Virus record (IMG/VR): IMGVR_UViG_3300033143_001596
Location: 1-20,469 of that record
Direction: 5' to 3' (one strand)
Source: a virus
Length of the DNA stretch: 20,469 nt
Shown one piece after another: positions 20,454 through 20,469 of this stretch. Made by a program: the position numbers and the translations under genes. Numbering within the stretch: position 1 is the stretch's first letter; every line of letters begins with the position of its first letter. The notes beneath the pieces are model-generated. The model was not told the DNA's origin. It did not search any database and worked only from the letters and a program-made list of their open reading frames with translations.

Positions 20454-20469
20454 CACAAAAAAATATAAC

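Noticed and set aside
1-20469. tRNA genes, integrase, attachment sites, insertion sequences
   Set aside because: I found no cloverleaf, recombinase motif, or terminal repeats of a mobile element in the window. Whether this is prophage or virion DNA cannot be decided here.

Overview
This window is about 20.5 kb of a tailed double-stranded DNA phage (or a prophage copy of one). Every gene I can support lies on the minus strand, so transcription runs from the high-coordinate end to the low one. The DNA is AT-rich with strong Shine-Dalgarno sites. Start/stop overlaps are common, and several promoters have an extended -10 box (TGCTATAAT). The gene set fits a siphovirus with an HK97-type head and a long tail: no contractile sheath gene is seen, and the tape measure has 1438 residues. 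The host cannot be named from this window. An AT-rich Gram-negative host, perhaps in Campylobacterota, is a weak inference from base composition and promoter style. No integrase, repressor gene, tRNA or attachment site is visible.

Layout in transcription order. (1) 20469-18171: a promoter with an operator-like inverted repeat, then the small and large terminase subunits. (2) 18170-16742: an intergenic region with a consensus sigma-70 promoter, a dyad at +1 and a leader with competing stems. It precedes a replication initiator-like gene that carries four iteron-like repeats, and an unknown partner gene. (3) 16738-14092: ten short, mostly overlapping genes of accessory type, including two zinc-binding proteins, a helix-turn-helix protein and small membrane proteins. 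Three of these genes needed start or boundary re-assignment, or were found by hand. (4) 14095-9117: the head module, with a prohead protease fused to the major capsid protein (and an internal ribosome site that could release capsid protein alone), a HeH-tailed protein, the portal, and a coiled-coil/carbohydrate-binding/collagen-like protein. (5) 9115-7308: connector, head closure, gp10-like and tail terminator genes. (6) 7321-6464: a lysis cassette (holin candidate, a 52-residue gene, GH19-type endolysin) placed inside the tail module. (7) 6398-1: tail tube, tail chaperones G and GT joined by a GGGAAAC -1 frameshift site, tape measure, and a tail-tip protein cut by the window edge.

Together the genes cover packaging, head assembly, head-tail joining, tail assembly and lysis, with a replication module inserted between packaging and head genes. 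The most notable points are the replication module with probable origin iterons and a structured leader, several promoters overlaid with dyads, the frameshift site, the internal capsid start, and about 50 copies of CTGCAG where base composition predicts about 2.
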